A stretch of 64,000 nt of DNA from Brachycybe producta. Taxonomy: Eukaryota > Arthropoda > Diplopoda > Playtdesmida > Andrognathidae. The DNA is taken from NCBI GenBank assembly GCA_036925085.1, contig JAUPFP010000020.1:3987495-4051494 (forward strand), given 5' to 3'. The notes below the pieces were generated by a model. It saw only the letters and a program-made list of their open reading frames with translations. It searched no databases and was not told the DNA's origin. The translations under genes were made by a program, and so were the position numbers. Positions 11,020 through 21,830 of the stretch are shown one piece after another (the stretch's first letter is position 1; each line of letters starts with the position of its first letter).

Positions 11020-12243
11020 ACAAGGGATTCAAGGAACCCTATAGACCTCCATTGCTTTAATATATGCTTTCATATATCAAATAACCAACTTTTTTTCATT
11101 GTGCGCATGTGTACGCACATGTACACACGTGTGCGCATGTGTACGCACATGTACACACGTGTGCGCATGTGTACGCACATGTACACACGTGTGCGCATGT
11201 GTACGCACATGTACACACGTGTGCGCATGTGTACGCACATGTACACACTTGTGCGCATGTGTACGCACATGTACACACGTGTGCGCATGTGTACGCACAT
11301 GTACACACGTGTGCGCATGTGTACGCACATGTACACACGTGTGCGCATGTGTACGCACATGTACACACGTGTGCGCATGTGTACGCACATGTACACACGT
11401 GTGCGCATGTGTACGCACATGTACACACGTGTGCGCATGTGTACGCACATGTACACACGTGTGCGCATGTGTACGCACATGTACACACGTGTGCGCATGA
11501 GTATGCACATGTACACACGTGTGCGCATGTGTACGCACATGTACACACGTGTGCGCATGTGTACGCACATGTACACACGTGTGCACATATGTATATAGAT
11601 AATCACACATGTATGTACTCATGTACATGACATAGTTACATGTGATGCGCATGCGTCATTCATTTGTAATAATATGGGTTTAAAATGAAAATACGTCACA
11701 TGTATTCTAATATACAAAAATAATAACAGAACATAAAAAGGAACACCCCTCCTAAATAATAGAAAAGTCCCCCCTTTCGAATGCTACAACTGGAAAGAGG
11801 AAGAATCTCGATTTTTTGAAAAAAAAATTACGTTTTTAAAAAATCGAAATTATATATATGGAATCGCTCTAAAATTCCAATTGTTTTCCAGTTTCATCGT
11901 CAGAATGTTTACATCATTTTAAGTCTGATGACATTTTATTGTAGGTGGCCCCGTTTTCGAGTTGTTCGACCCACTAAAAATTATGACCAAAAACTCAAAA
12001 TTTGTTTCTAAAAAATTCATAAAAAAATAACCCCTGGGTAAAATTTTCTAATTTTTTGTCAGGAGCTTCATATTGACCCACGGAATCAAATAAAAAATAC
12101 TGCATGTCTTTATCTCATTCCGTTCTTGAGTTGTTCGAGGAACTAAATCGGGTTCCGGACACACACACACACAGACATCCTTTTTTTTCCCTTTTCTTGC
12201 ATGATCCTATATACCTCCATTGCTCTTTAGAGCAATGGAGGTC
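11020..12243 (+). mobile_element. Helentron-like non-autonomous element, copy 1
   Basis: It begins AAGGGATTCAAGGAACC. A subterminal motif GACCTCCATTGCT lies at 11044, followed by a long central tandem array, a (CA)n tract, and a perfect 14-bp stem hairpin at 12213-12242 that repeats the subterminal motif in both orientations. This layout (subterminal inverted repeat, tandem core, 3' hairpin, no clear target duplication) resembles Helentron-associated elements such as bivalve pearl and fly DINE-1. Assignment to Helentrons is inference. It has no coding capacity. Confidence 0.65.
11101..11597. repeat. 30-bp minisatellite, alternating purine-pyrimidine
   Basis: Sixteen 30-bp units (11101-11580) plus a tail. 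Each unit is built from GTGTGCGCATGTGTACGC and a partly self-complementary remainder. Purines and pyrimidines alternate strictly except at 11248-11250 and 11499-11501. All six frames are open because every stop codon is pyrimidine-purine-purine, so no protein should be inferred. Z-DNA formation is plausible. Confidence 0.95.
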
Positions 12244-12330
12244 AAAAACAAAATTAATATACAAGTGTCAATCCCACAAAACAAAATTATTCCCATTCAC
12301 CACTTCCTCAGGAAGAGAATTCCATTGTTG
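12244..12330 (-). mobile_element. LINE 3' remnant, right half
   Basis: It continues the LINE 3' UTR from AAAAACAAAAT to the region encoding the end of the RT (CCTCAGGAAGAGA), where it is truncated. It joins logically with 10914-11018 once the intervening element is removed. Confidence 0.7.
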
Positions 12331-13534
12331 TTATTAAAAATACAATATTAAATAAATGTGCCATTAAAACAAAATTTTGTATTTAACATGAAAAATTTTT
12401 TGTTCCAAAAAAACTTCAGCATGAACAATAACTAATTAATAATAAATCAACTTGAAAAGAAACAAATCATAGAAATAGTTAAAAGTAATAAAAATTATTG
12501 AAAAGTTTTAGAAAAAAAATTGAATTATTAAAAAAAAAAATTAAATAAAAAGTATTTAAAAAATGTAAATTAAAAAAAATTAAAAAATATAAATTAAAAA
12601 AATGTAAATTAAAAGAATTGAAAATATGTAAATTAAAAAAATTTAAAAAATGTCAAGAAAATAAAAAATTTCAGAAATTTTTGTAATTAATTTAAAAACA
12701 AATTCCCGGGCCCATCAGGCAAATCCGTGCCCGGTTTTTTTTTAATTTTGCTCCACCTGAAAGACAGAATAAATTAAAAAGTTCTAAAATCAGCTGTTCT
12801 TAAATTTTAAAAAAATCAATTTAAATCAAATAAATTAATTTTTTTACATTTTTTTCGAAGAATATTTAAAAAAAAATTAAGCCACAAATTTTTAAAGTAG
12901 TTTTTCTTAATGTGTGTTACCTTAAAGAACACACCTGTTTAAGGTTAAAACTTTTTAAAAAAAAAAAAAAATGAGGTTCCTTTATTCATTTTTTCGTCTC
13001 AGTCAAGTACCCCACCCACTCGCTTTTTTAAAATGTGATATTTATCTGTTGAGAGTTCGACTGAGGTCAACTCATAGCCTTACTTCTTATTATATAATAA
13101 TTACATCTAATCTTGGCATATGATCTACAGTATGTTGGTGGAACCTCTATGGTTTTAGAAATTTGAGTTATGTCCAAAAAATTGTTGGTCCACTCACTCA
13201 CTTGTAGCCCAAATAACTCTTATCTAGGAATTTAGAATTCTAAAGGGAATATTTGGTGCTTTGCTGCAGTTTTCATTCATTTGTAATTGAAAAGAATAAA
13301 GAAAAATTGCCCTGAAACAAAAAAAAATATGCAAAAATCAACAATTTTTTTGTTAACAAGTTCATGTAAATACAACCCAAATTTTCAACCCTGTTAGGCA
13401 CGGTTCCAACATAGTTAAAATATAATTATAGGGACTAAATAAAACGGTTTTTGTTTCTGCATTGAAACGCTGTCAATAAAGGCTGATTGAGTACGAATCG
13501 TAGCCCGCTGAAGATGAAAGAGTTTTACTGAGCC
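12331..13534. other. Low-complexity AAATTAAAAA-rich DNA
   Basis: 12470-12700 is a degenerate AAATTAAAAAA/GTAAATTAAA repeat. The remainder is AT-rich without recognisable features. Confidence 0.6.
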
Positions 13535-13537
13535 TTA

Positions 13538-13840
13538 TACCTAGTACACACCTGATAATTTAAATGCATTTAAATAATAAACGTGTTCTACAGAGAGCCC
13601 TGTGAAGGGCAAACTAACAATATATCGAATTGAATTTATTCAGTTAATAATCTGAAAATATTCAGTTAATAACTTAAATAGAATAAATAAACTATTGACA
13701 AAATATTGATTTAGTATTTCAATTTAAAATATTAATAATAAAATCAATTTTTATTTGGGTTCATGTCCTTAACTGGATTCCGTATAATTCATCTGAACAC
13801 ATTTAATTTGAATTCATTTAACTCAGGTGTGTACAAGGTA
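13538..13840 (+). mobile_element. Family B MITE, copy B3
   Basis: Full length, with TTA at 13535-13537 and 13841-13843. Confidence 0.8.
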
Positions 13841-13843
13841 TTA

Positions 13844-13971
13844 TACCTAGTACATACCTGATAATTTAAATGCATTTAAATAATAAACATGTTCTACAGA
13901 GCCTTGTGAAGGGCAAACAAATAATATATTGCATTCAATTTATTCAGTTAATATGAAAATATTGAGTTATA
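13844..13971 (+). mobile_element. Family B MITE, copy B4, 3'-truncated
   Basis: It starts directly after the TTA that ends B3 and in the same orientation. It is cut after GAAAATATTGAGTTAT, where family E copy E1 begins. Confidence 0.75.
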
Positions 13972-14339
13972 AAGAGACCATTACCTCCAGAAATTTCTAG
14001 TCAAGAGTTATTCAATGGTAACCAAAACGATTTTTAAAATTTTAATTAAGTCATTAATATAATTTAAAAAATTAAAAATCAGTTGACTTCATATAAATGA
14101 ACTTTATCAGATAGATGCACCGCCAAACAATGGACATTGGCAACAAACCTCCCCCAAAGTCTACTCCTCTACTCGAATTCTGATCGTGTTGTGATCACCA
14201 GCTCACATTACTTTCATTTCAAAGTACTATGGATTTAATATTTGAATTATTCCCCACATGGAAGGTTGTATTGAGTTGAATATGAATAGGGATTACCTAT
14301 ATTTCACTAAGGAATTCTGGAAATGTGAGGTGTTTGGTG
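13972..14339. mobile_element. Family E foldback element, copy E1, truncated
   Basis: Family E arms begin AAGAGACCATTACCTCCAGA and contain TTTATCAGATAGATGCACC and CAAAGTACTATGGATTTAA. E1 has the left arm and centre, then is replaced near 14340 by an inverted piece of the MITE at 14546. Confidence 0.7.
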
Positions 14340-14492
14340 GGAATTTGAACGGAATATTCGGAGAAAGAAAAAAGTTAAGCTTTGTTCAACTCATTTTTAA
14401 TGAATTTTCCATTCACTTTTTATGGAAAATTTTCTCATTTAAATATTCTTTTGTGATTTTCTGAGCAGAATTCCGCGTGTGTGTTCCAGGCT
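14340..14492 (-). mobile_element. Truncated inverted copy of the 14546 MITE
   Basis: Reverse complement of about 14546-14690. It ends TGTGTGTTCCAGGCT with TAA at 14493-14495. Together with the next element it forms a large head-to-head palindrome. Confidence 0.7.
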
Positions 14493-14545
14493 TAATCAAA
14501 AAGTTTCAGAGCTGTTTACAATTTAAAACCACCTTAACTTACTAA

Positions 14546-14917
14546 AGCCTGGAACACACGTGGAATTCTGCTCAGAAAATTACAACAGGGTATTTAAATG
14601 AGAACATTTTCCATAAAAAGTGAATAAAAAAATGAGTCGAACAAAGCTCAACTTTTTTGTTCTCAAAATATTCCGTTCAAGTTGCCGCCAATCAGAAAGA
14701 AGCATTTTGACATCACAAAAAAGCAATTTGGAATCCATTTTGGCAACAAATATGTTTCTTTTCTTGCTCAATAGAAGATGCACAACTTTCCTCATTACTT
14801 TTCTGTGTCTATGTGTGAATAATAGAGATGCAGAAAAAGAAAATGGCTATTTTTTTTTCCTTTTCTTATTTTCTTTTTCTTTTTCTGAGCAGAATTCCGC
14901 GTGTGTGTTCCAGGCTT
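14546..14917. mobile_element. Harbinger-like MITE, AGCCTGGAACACACG ends
   Basis: TIRs of about 30 bp (AGCCTGGAACACACGTGGAA and TTCCGCGTGTGTGTTCCAGGCT-type). TAA lies at 14543-14545 and 14918-14920. A lone end of similar type (GCCTGGTCCACACAC) sits at 60-74. Confidence 0.8.
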
Positions 14918-14920
14918 AAA

Positions 14921-15055
14921 GTCAGGGACACACATGCAGAAACATACAATAGAAAACACACACAAAAACAAAGCTCTATTTCAGGTTCTGTTCTGTTTCT
15001 TGCACAGAAGAATTGTCTGTTTTCTTACATGTTTTCTGCATGTGTGTCTCTGGCA
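14921..15055. mobile_element. Harbinger-like MITE, AGTCAGGGACACACATGC ends
   Basis: 135 bp. The right end GCATGTGTGTCTCTGGCA mirrors the left. The left TAA (14918-14920) is shared with the preceding MITE, and the right TAA is at 15056-15058. Confidence 0.75.
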
Positions 15056-15174
15056 TAACTATCACAAGTTTCACAAAAAAATCTGCCTCCACCCTGTAAT
15101 AAATTAATCAAGGTTTAATAACAATTTGCAGTAGTATCTTAAAAAGAGAAAAAAGTTTTACTTTGGCCATAAGT

Positions 15175-15478
15175 AGGGCTCGGATTTTGATGCAATATCA
15201 ACCGGACTGTTTCTCAATATGTGGCCCAAGTGCCAATTGTGAAGTAATCTCGTTTCGATAAAAAAAACAATTGTTCTTCCTAATTAAAAACAATGGTTAG
15301 AGGCTAGAACTCTAGTTGACAACTGATAGTAACCAGACACATCTAGCCTCTCTACCCAGCTTTTTTGATTAGAAATAACATAATTGCAGTTGCTCTAATG
15401 ATGATTACTTCACAGTTGGCTCTTGGGCCACAAATTGAGAAACATTCCGGTTGTTATTGCATCAAAATCCGAGCCCTA
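15175..15478. mobile_element. Family C MITE, copy C1
   Basis: 304-bp palindrome-like element with ends AGGGCTCGGATTTTGATGC and GCATCAAAATCCGAGCCCTA, and internal arms with GGTTAGAGGCTAGAACTC. A perfect 9-bp duplication GCCATAAGT lies at 15166-15174 and 15479-15487, so it is Mutator-like by duplication length. Confidence 0.85.
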
Positions 15479-15487
15479 GCCATAAGT

Positions 15488-16086
15488 AATATTAAGTATT
15501 ACGTAGCCATATAAAGAATGTTGTTTGAAAGCTACTGTGCCCATAATATCTTCTTGTATTTTTTCGTGGACACTCAAGTGGAAAGCCTTGAAAAAGATCC
15601 TTTTTTTATTAAATTATAAAACCGGATCATGTTTTTGTGAAGGTGTTTAAGGAAGGTCCTCTTGCAAAAGGGCAGGCAAGGTGCCAGAATATTTCTTTTT
15701 TTTTCTGTCAAATCTATTGCACTTTTATTTTATTGGTTATACAGAAAGAAAGAAAAATCATATTTAATAATTTAAAACACATGTTTTAAAGTTTGGTGTT
15801 GAGTCACGCAGTTCAAAACGTCACTTAAAACTTTAGTTATTCTACATTTTGAAAACAAAACAAAAAAAAAGGAAAATGTTTTAGAAACTAGAAGAGTCAT
15901 TAAAACAAAAACTTTTTATGACAATTTGACACGTTGCTTACAAATAAAGTTAACCTTAAACCTTAAACCTTAAAACAAAACTTTCTATAGAGGAATTCTA
16001 TGGAATGTTAGCTTCCGGGGTTGTTTTTAAGTTTCACTTTGGTTTAGGTAACGTTTTAAAATACGGCCGTTATTTTTCAATTTTTG
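15488..16086. other. Unassigned AT-rich DNA
   Basis: A family G arm at about 15878-15898 and a short CCTTAAA triplet repeat at 15957-15975. No gene. Confidence 0.55.
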
Positions 16087-16196
16087 GTTCAACTTAAGAG
16101 ACTACATCACTAAATTATTTCGAAAAATCTCCACAAAGAGTGCTGGCATCGTTTTTCTATTGAGCCCATAGTTCCGATGTTAAAGAAAAAACGTTG
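16087..16196 (+). mobile_element. Family D terminal fragment, copy D3
   Basis: Left terminus after TTAA (TTAAGAGACTACATCAC) through AGCCCATAGTTCCGATG. It then switches directly to a family A fragment. Confidence 0.65.
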
Positions 16197-16341
16197 ACTT
16201 CTAATTGGCTGGTTATGTAGTCTGACGTCATACGCTCCGCCCTTTTCAATGTCAGGCTACATAACAAGCCAATTAGAAGTTGCCAGTCGTCATAACAAGG
16301 GCGGAGCCAACTGAAGTTCTGACCGATTTCTAACTGCCTGT
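16197..16341. mobile_element. Family A MITE, copy A2, left-truncated
   Basis: It lacks the first ~60 bp of the left arm and ends TTTCTAACTGCCTG. The fusion with D3 suggests a deletion joined the two elements. Confidence 0.75.
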
Positions 16342-16988
16342 CTTTAGATTGGGCATCATTAAAGAAAACTTTATCAAACACAATTCTTAGCTCTGAATAA
16401 AAGCTAAGCAACCAACAACAAACTTAAACAACTGCCAAGCTAATTATAAGGTTCTTGATAAACCCTAATTCCTTATTTTCTTGGAGGTTACATTGACTAA
16501 TTGCAAATGATCACGTGACCATGTATTGCTACATTTATACCATTTTGAGTTTTCTGTTTTTATTGGGATGATGACGTCATCGTTTAAAAATTGTCATCTC
16601 TAGTGAATCTAACAACAAATGTGACAAACAAAGAGAGAATTAACGCATTGTTGCATAAGACTTTTTTTTTTAAAAATAAATATACGATTATGTCATCACG
16701 TTACTTTTGTTAGTTTTTTTTTAATGGCAGTCATCTTGTTTTATGGCAATTAAAATATTGATATACACCATTAAATGCCATAATGGCATTTATTACATTC
16801 AGGATGTCCTCTAAAATAACAAACACATAAAAAATATATATAATTATTGTTTAATTGTCTCTTAAAAAGTTGTTATTCTTGATATTTTTAGCCATTTATT
16901 ATTGATTTTTGTAATTATTCTGTAACATCATATCAGTGTTTTTTATTATTATTAGTAAAAAACCAAGGTCCTGGCATGTAGACAAACA
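16342..16988. other. Unassigned AT-rich DNA
   Basis: No open frame or repeat recognised. Confidence 0.55.
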
Positions 16989-17192
16989 CAGCAATTAGAA
17001 ATCGGGACAAACAGAAGTTGGCTCCGCCCTTTTTATGACGACCGGCAACTTCTAATTGGTTTGTTGTGTGGTTCGACGTTGAAAAGGGAGGAGCATGTGA
17101 CGTCAGACTAGATAACCAACCAATTAGAAGTTCCCGGTCGTCATAAAATGGTTGGAACCAACTTCTGTTTATCCCGATTTCTAATTGCCTGT
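16989..17192. mobile_element. Family A MITE, copy A3
   Basis: Full length. The flanks TGTAGACAA and TGTAGAAAA form an imperfect 9-bp duplication a few bases off the exact ends. Confidence 0.8.
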
Positions 17193-17804
17193 TGTAGAAA
17201 ATGCCATTTGGATGAAAATGATGTGACTAAATAGAATTTATCCAAATTGAATTAAAATTGTCACAAATTCAGCTTTTGTTTCTGCTTATTAAATAGAATA
17301 GTTTAATCTACTGTATATGTTTCTGTTTTCGGTTGAAATTTTCAGGGTGGCAGTTCTGCATGTGAAGTTTTTTACCTGAGTTTTTTAAAAGTAAATAAAT
17401 GAGAGCTAAAGAATAGTTAAATTGCAAGCTGAATAAGAGCTAAATTAAACAATGTAAAGGCCTTGCGCTAGAGCTCAATGAAAAGAACTCTGAAAAAAAA
17501 ATTTCCAAAAACATAAATTCCACAAAATGGAGTAGGCCCTACGCAGAAAATAATTTGTAGCCTATTAGCATAATGAAAACTCTGAAAACAAAAGCAATTG
17601 TGTAAATCCCTATGCTGCTGCCTGCACATGGTCACCCTGACCGCTTCAGTGTTGCATTTCCCTAGATTCCCTATTGTATTTCAGAGCTTTTTTGGGAGTA
17701 CTCTGAAATACTCAGATTGTCCATTCTTCCAAAAACTATCATTTCTGAGTCTTTCATTGAGCTCTAGCAAGGCCTTTAGCTTAGCATTTAGCTCATTTGC
17801 GTCT
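17193..17804. other. Unassigned DNA
   Basis: An inverted pair, GGCCTTGCGCTAGAGCTCAA (17459) versus TTGAGCTCTAGCAAGGCC (17758), suggests a ~320-bp TIR element spanning about 17459-17775. The 72-residue frame at 17598 lies inside it. Confidence 0.5.
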
Positions 17805-18499
17805 TCAGAGCGCTAGCATCGTTTTTCTCTTGAGCCCGTAGACCCAATGTTAAAGAAAAAATGTTAATTTTTAAAATAACATAGTCATGGCGGCAATATG
17901 TTTATTTTTCATATTTAAAGTTGTCCAATATTAAGTTTTCGAAGTGCAATGTGCACCTTAAATATATACTAATCGAGTGATAGAATTACAAAAAATTGGT
18001 AAGTGTGTTTCTATTTTTAAAAAATATTTCAAAATCGCGAATTTCTAACTTTTATGTTAAACTCCATTGCGTATGAAAAAAGCATCCACTAAAATGCTCA
18101 TAAAAATACGTAAAAATAATTTTAAAAATCTAGGGGAAAAAATCAGCACGTGCGCCAATGTGTTAGCTTCACTGTGGTTTAATTGTGGTTTTTTAAAATT
18201 ATTTTTAGGTATTTTTACGAGCATTTTAATGGCTGTTTTTTCCTTACGAGCGCGTACTCAATGGGGTTTAACATAAGAGTTAGAAATACGCGATTTTGAA
18301 ATAGTTTTTTAAAATTAGAACCGCACTTACCAATTTTTTGTCATTCTATCACTAGATGAACATAACTTAATGTAAAATTGGACAACTTTAAACATGAAAA
18401 AGGAACATATTTCTTTAACATCGTATCCATTGGGGATCAATAAAAAAAGCGCTCTTTGTGGAGATTTTTTAAAGTAATTTTGTGATGTAGCCTCTTAAG
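17805..18499. mobile_element. Family D foldback element, copy D4
   Basis: Left arm from CAGAGCGCTAGCATCG, right arm ending GATGTAGCCTCTTAA. The left terminus is lost. The frame at 18067-18276 is only arm sequence. Confidence 0.75.
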
Positions 18500-19043
18500 C
18501 TTGTTTTCTTCTTCAGTTTTAGCCTAAAATAGTAAATAGCTTTTCAGTTTTTGTTCAGAAACTTTCAGCCTACTTCAATTTGTATAAACCTGTAAAGTTT
18601 TTAAGTTGCCCTCATTAAAAATGCCTGGTTTTTTCTCTAAAAAAATAGGCATTCAACAAAAGGGTAAAGCACATAAACACATTGTCCCTAATTTTAAAAC
18701 AAAACCCACAAAAATATAAAAAAAGAGTGTAACTGAAGGTAACATAAATGAAGTTCAAGTAATTCAAATGAAAAATTGTTTTGTCATCATCATTTGTATG
18801 AAAGTTTTTTTTTGTTTTTTTTACATAAATGACTTTGTAGTTTCAGTTGTTTCAAGGTGTCAAGGTGAAATGAGCCCGAATTTTTAGAAAGAAATTTAGC
18901 ACTTGAACTTCAACTTGAACCCTCTTCAACAGAGGATTTCAACAAAGAAAACTTCTATCTTTTTTCTTTCTATTTTTAAACTGGCTGAAAAAGGGTTCAA
19001 GTCGAAGTTCAAATGTCAATTTTCCTTTTTTTAAATTTGAGCT
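18500..19043. other. AT-rich DNA, no gene seen
   Basis: Some inverted AACTTGAACTTC / GAAGTTCAA motifs near 18750, 18904 and 19000, otherwise unrecognised. Confidence 0.5.
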
Positions 19044-19046
19044 TTA

Positions 19047-19340
19047 TACCTTGTACACACATGACTTAAATGAATTCAAATTATGTGTTTAGGTGAATTA
19101 TACGGAATCCAGTTAAGGACATGAACCAAATAAAAATTGACTTTAATTATTAATATTTTAAATTGAAATACTAAATCAATATTTTGTCATCAATAGTTTA
19201 TATATTTTTTTTAAAGTATTAATCTCAATATTTTCAGATTATTAACTGAATAAATTGAATTCGACATATTGTTTGTTTGCCCTTCACGGGGCTCTGTAGA
19301 ACACATTATTTAAATACATTTAAAAGGTGTGCACTAGGTA
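19047..19340 (-). mobile_element. Family B MITE, copy B5
   Basis: Near full length, with TTA at 19044-19046 and 19341-19343. Confidence 0.8.
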
Positions 19341-19546
19341 TTAGGTTCTTTAATTTAATACTGTACACCTTCAAACTTGACTACAATTAACTAAATTAAA
19401 GTTAACAATTATTGGTTATCTAAATATATTAAAAACATTTATAATTAGAAACAACTTTTTTATTGTAGGTTTTTACTTCTAGAAAAATTGGATGTTTCTG
19501 CATTTTTAAAAGTAATTTTTAAGAAATACATGATGTCCTCATTACT

Positions 19547-20054
19547 AGAACTCGGATTTTTATGCAATATCAAGCAAATGTTTCTCATTCTGTGGCCCGA
19601 GGGCCAATTGTGAAGTAACAGTTCCCGTTTAAATCAACCAACAATTGTTTTGTTTTTTTTAAATCGAAACCATTGGTTAGAGGCTAGAACTGTATAATTG
19701 ACAACTTATAGTAACCAGATATCTAGCCTCTAACCAGCCTTTATGATTTGATAAAACATAATTGCAGTTGTTTTAATGATGATGGTTAAGCCTCGTTTTC
19801 ATGGGCGAACAATCCCATTTAGATCAACCAATAATTATGGGGGGGGGGGGGGGGTTTCTTCAATCAAAAACATTGGTTAGAGGCTAGCACTCTTAAGTTG
19901 ACAACTGATAGTAACCAAATCATCTATCTTCTAACCACAACCTATTTGATTAAAAAAAATCATAACTACAGTTGCTCTAATTGATGGCAACTTGGCACTT
20001 GAGCCACAAAGTGAGAAACATTTTGAGGGATATTGCATATGAATCCGAACCCTA
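19547..20054. mobile_element. Family C element, copy C2, composite
   Basis: Two family C half-units with ends CTCGGATTTTTATGC and CCGAACCCTA. At 19792-19815 a scar GGTTAAGCCTCGTTTTCAT matches one end of the Harbinger-like insert in C3. C2 therefore descends from a C element that carried the same insert and later lost most of it. A poly-G run lies at about 19840-19855. Confidence 0.75.
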
Positions 20055-20570
20055 TACTCATTACTGTTTTTATAAAAACATCTTGAAACAAAAGTTTCAA
20101 ATCCAAACAAACAAAGAGACTCTCTTCACCTACTTAAGTACAACTTTTACTCGCTCCATTGGCGCTGTTAACATCGACCTGGTTCTTCTCTTAAATTGAG
20201 ATTTATTGAGATAAATAAATTATATATGTATTTAATAATAATATTTTGTTTTGACTCATTTTTTCCCCCGCTTATAAATTGGTCAGTTGCCAGTTAGGAT
20301 GAAAACCAATAATAATTGATAATAATAATAAAAAATTATGTCAAATGTCCTTTTTATAGGTTTTTTTGTGTGTGTTTATTAGGCCAATTCTGCTCACATT
20401 TTTGGAGGTCCAACAAAATTACTGGTTTAAAATTGAGGTTGATGTATTTATTTTTTTGAGCCAAAAAAAAAACCAAGACAAATTTATTGATCTCTCTCTT
20501 CTTGGATTGAGAAAAAAAAAATTGTATTTCTTAGATGGTCAATATTATGGGATTTGAGCGAATGAATTGA
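20055..20570. other. AT-rich DNA, no gene seen
   Basis: The frames at 19981-20199 and 20366-20557 have no recognisable motif. Confidence 0.55.
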
Positions 20571-20775
20571 CAAGTAATTAGAAAACGGGATGAACAGAAG
20601 TTGGCTCCGCCCTTTTGATGACGAACAGTAACTTCTAATTGGTTTATTGTGTGGTTCGATGTTGAAAAGGGCGGAACATGTGACGTCAGACTACATAACC
20701 AACCAATTAGAAGTTACCGGTCGTCATAAAAAAGAGCGGAGATAACTTCTGTTCATCCCGTTTTCTAATTGCTGT
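20571..20775. mobile_element. Family A MITE, copy A4
   Basis: Full length with diverged tips (CAAGTAATTAG and CTAATTGCTGT). GAATGAAT lies close to both ends, an approximate 9-bp duplication. Confidence 0.8.
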
Positions 20776-21466
20776 GTGAATGAATGTGCTTGACCATTTC
20801 AGTCATTTAGAGACAATTCAATCATTAAACTAAAAAATTGAAGAAAAAAATTGTTTCTATAATCTGGGCCACAGTTTGAATAAATTAAACAAATTTTTAA
20901 ACTCTGTTGTAATTCATAAAATTATGTATTAACAAAACTTGAATATTGTAAAACTTGTTTTTTTGGGGGAGGGGGGCTTTTATTATTCGCTTTGTGTCAT
21001 TAAATTATAATAGTAGGTCAACACAAATTAGCAGTTTTACTTTCACCATTATCTGTATGCTACTTTTTTTAAAAAAAAAATTTGGAGGACTGGAATATAT
21101 TTTAAAGCAGAAACCTTAAAAGTTTTTATTGTCTGGACACACATATGGTGAAATAATAAATTAATGTATATTACATTATCTTTTTGTTTATGAATTTTGA
21201 TAATAATTCATAAAAGGCAATATATGTATACTATATTAATGTAACATCCTTGAAAAATGCAGAAATGTATTTATCATAAGGCCCTATAAAAGTTAAGCAG
21301 AAAATAGAAAACGAAAAACGGATTTAGTTTTTACGGAGCCCTGTAAAGGACATGCAAATTGTTTTTTTAAAATCTCGACATTTCCACTTTTTTCAGAATC
21401 TCGAAATTTCGACTTTAATCTGGACATTTCGACTTTTAATCTCTTATTCGGCCATGTTAATTATGC
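20776..21466. other. AT-rich DNA, no gene seen
   Basis: A G-rich run (20969-20978) and A/T runs, no gene. Confidence 0.55.
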
Positions 21467-21562
21467 CATGTTGTGCGCGCCATACTCTAATAATGAAATT
21501 ATTACAAGCGCCCTCTTGTAGCAGCAATTATTTAATTATTAGAATATGGTGCGCACAACATG
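21467..21562. mobile_element. 96-bp hairpin MITE
   Basis: 28-bp near-perfect arms starting CATGTTGTGCGCGCCATACT, loop of about 40 bp. GC-richer than its surroundings and found once in the window. Confidence 0.65.
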
Positions 21563-21585
21563 ACAAAAATGAGTTGATTTATTTA

Positions 21586-21830
21586 AAACAATCATTTGAT
21601 TTATTTTTTTTTTAAATCTTATTTAAAAAGTCATTTGATTTATTTTTTTTTAAAAAAAGTCATTTGATTTATTTAAACAAATTATTTGATTTATTTAAAC
21701 AAATTATTTGATTTATTTAAAAAAAATCATATTTTAAAAAAAGTCATTTGATTTATTTTAATTTAAAAAAATCAGTTGATTTATTTTTTTAAAAAGTCAT
21801 TTGATTTATTTAAAACAATTATTTGATTTA
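21586..21830. repeat. Degenerate tandem TCATTTGATTTATTT repeat
   Basis: About ten irregular units of roughly 22-30 bp, each containing TTTGATTTATTT separated by A or T runs. Confidence 0.8.

Noticed and set aside
11070-11652. Overlapping 133-191 residue frames on both strands
   Set aside because: They are repeat artefacts: strict purine-pyrimidine alternation excludes stop codons in every frame.
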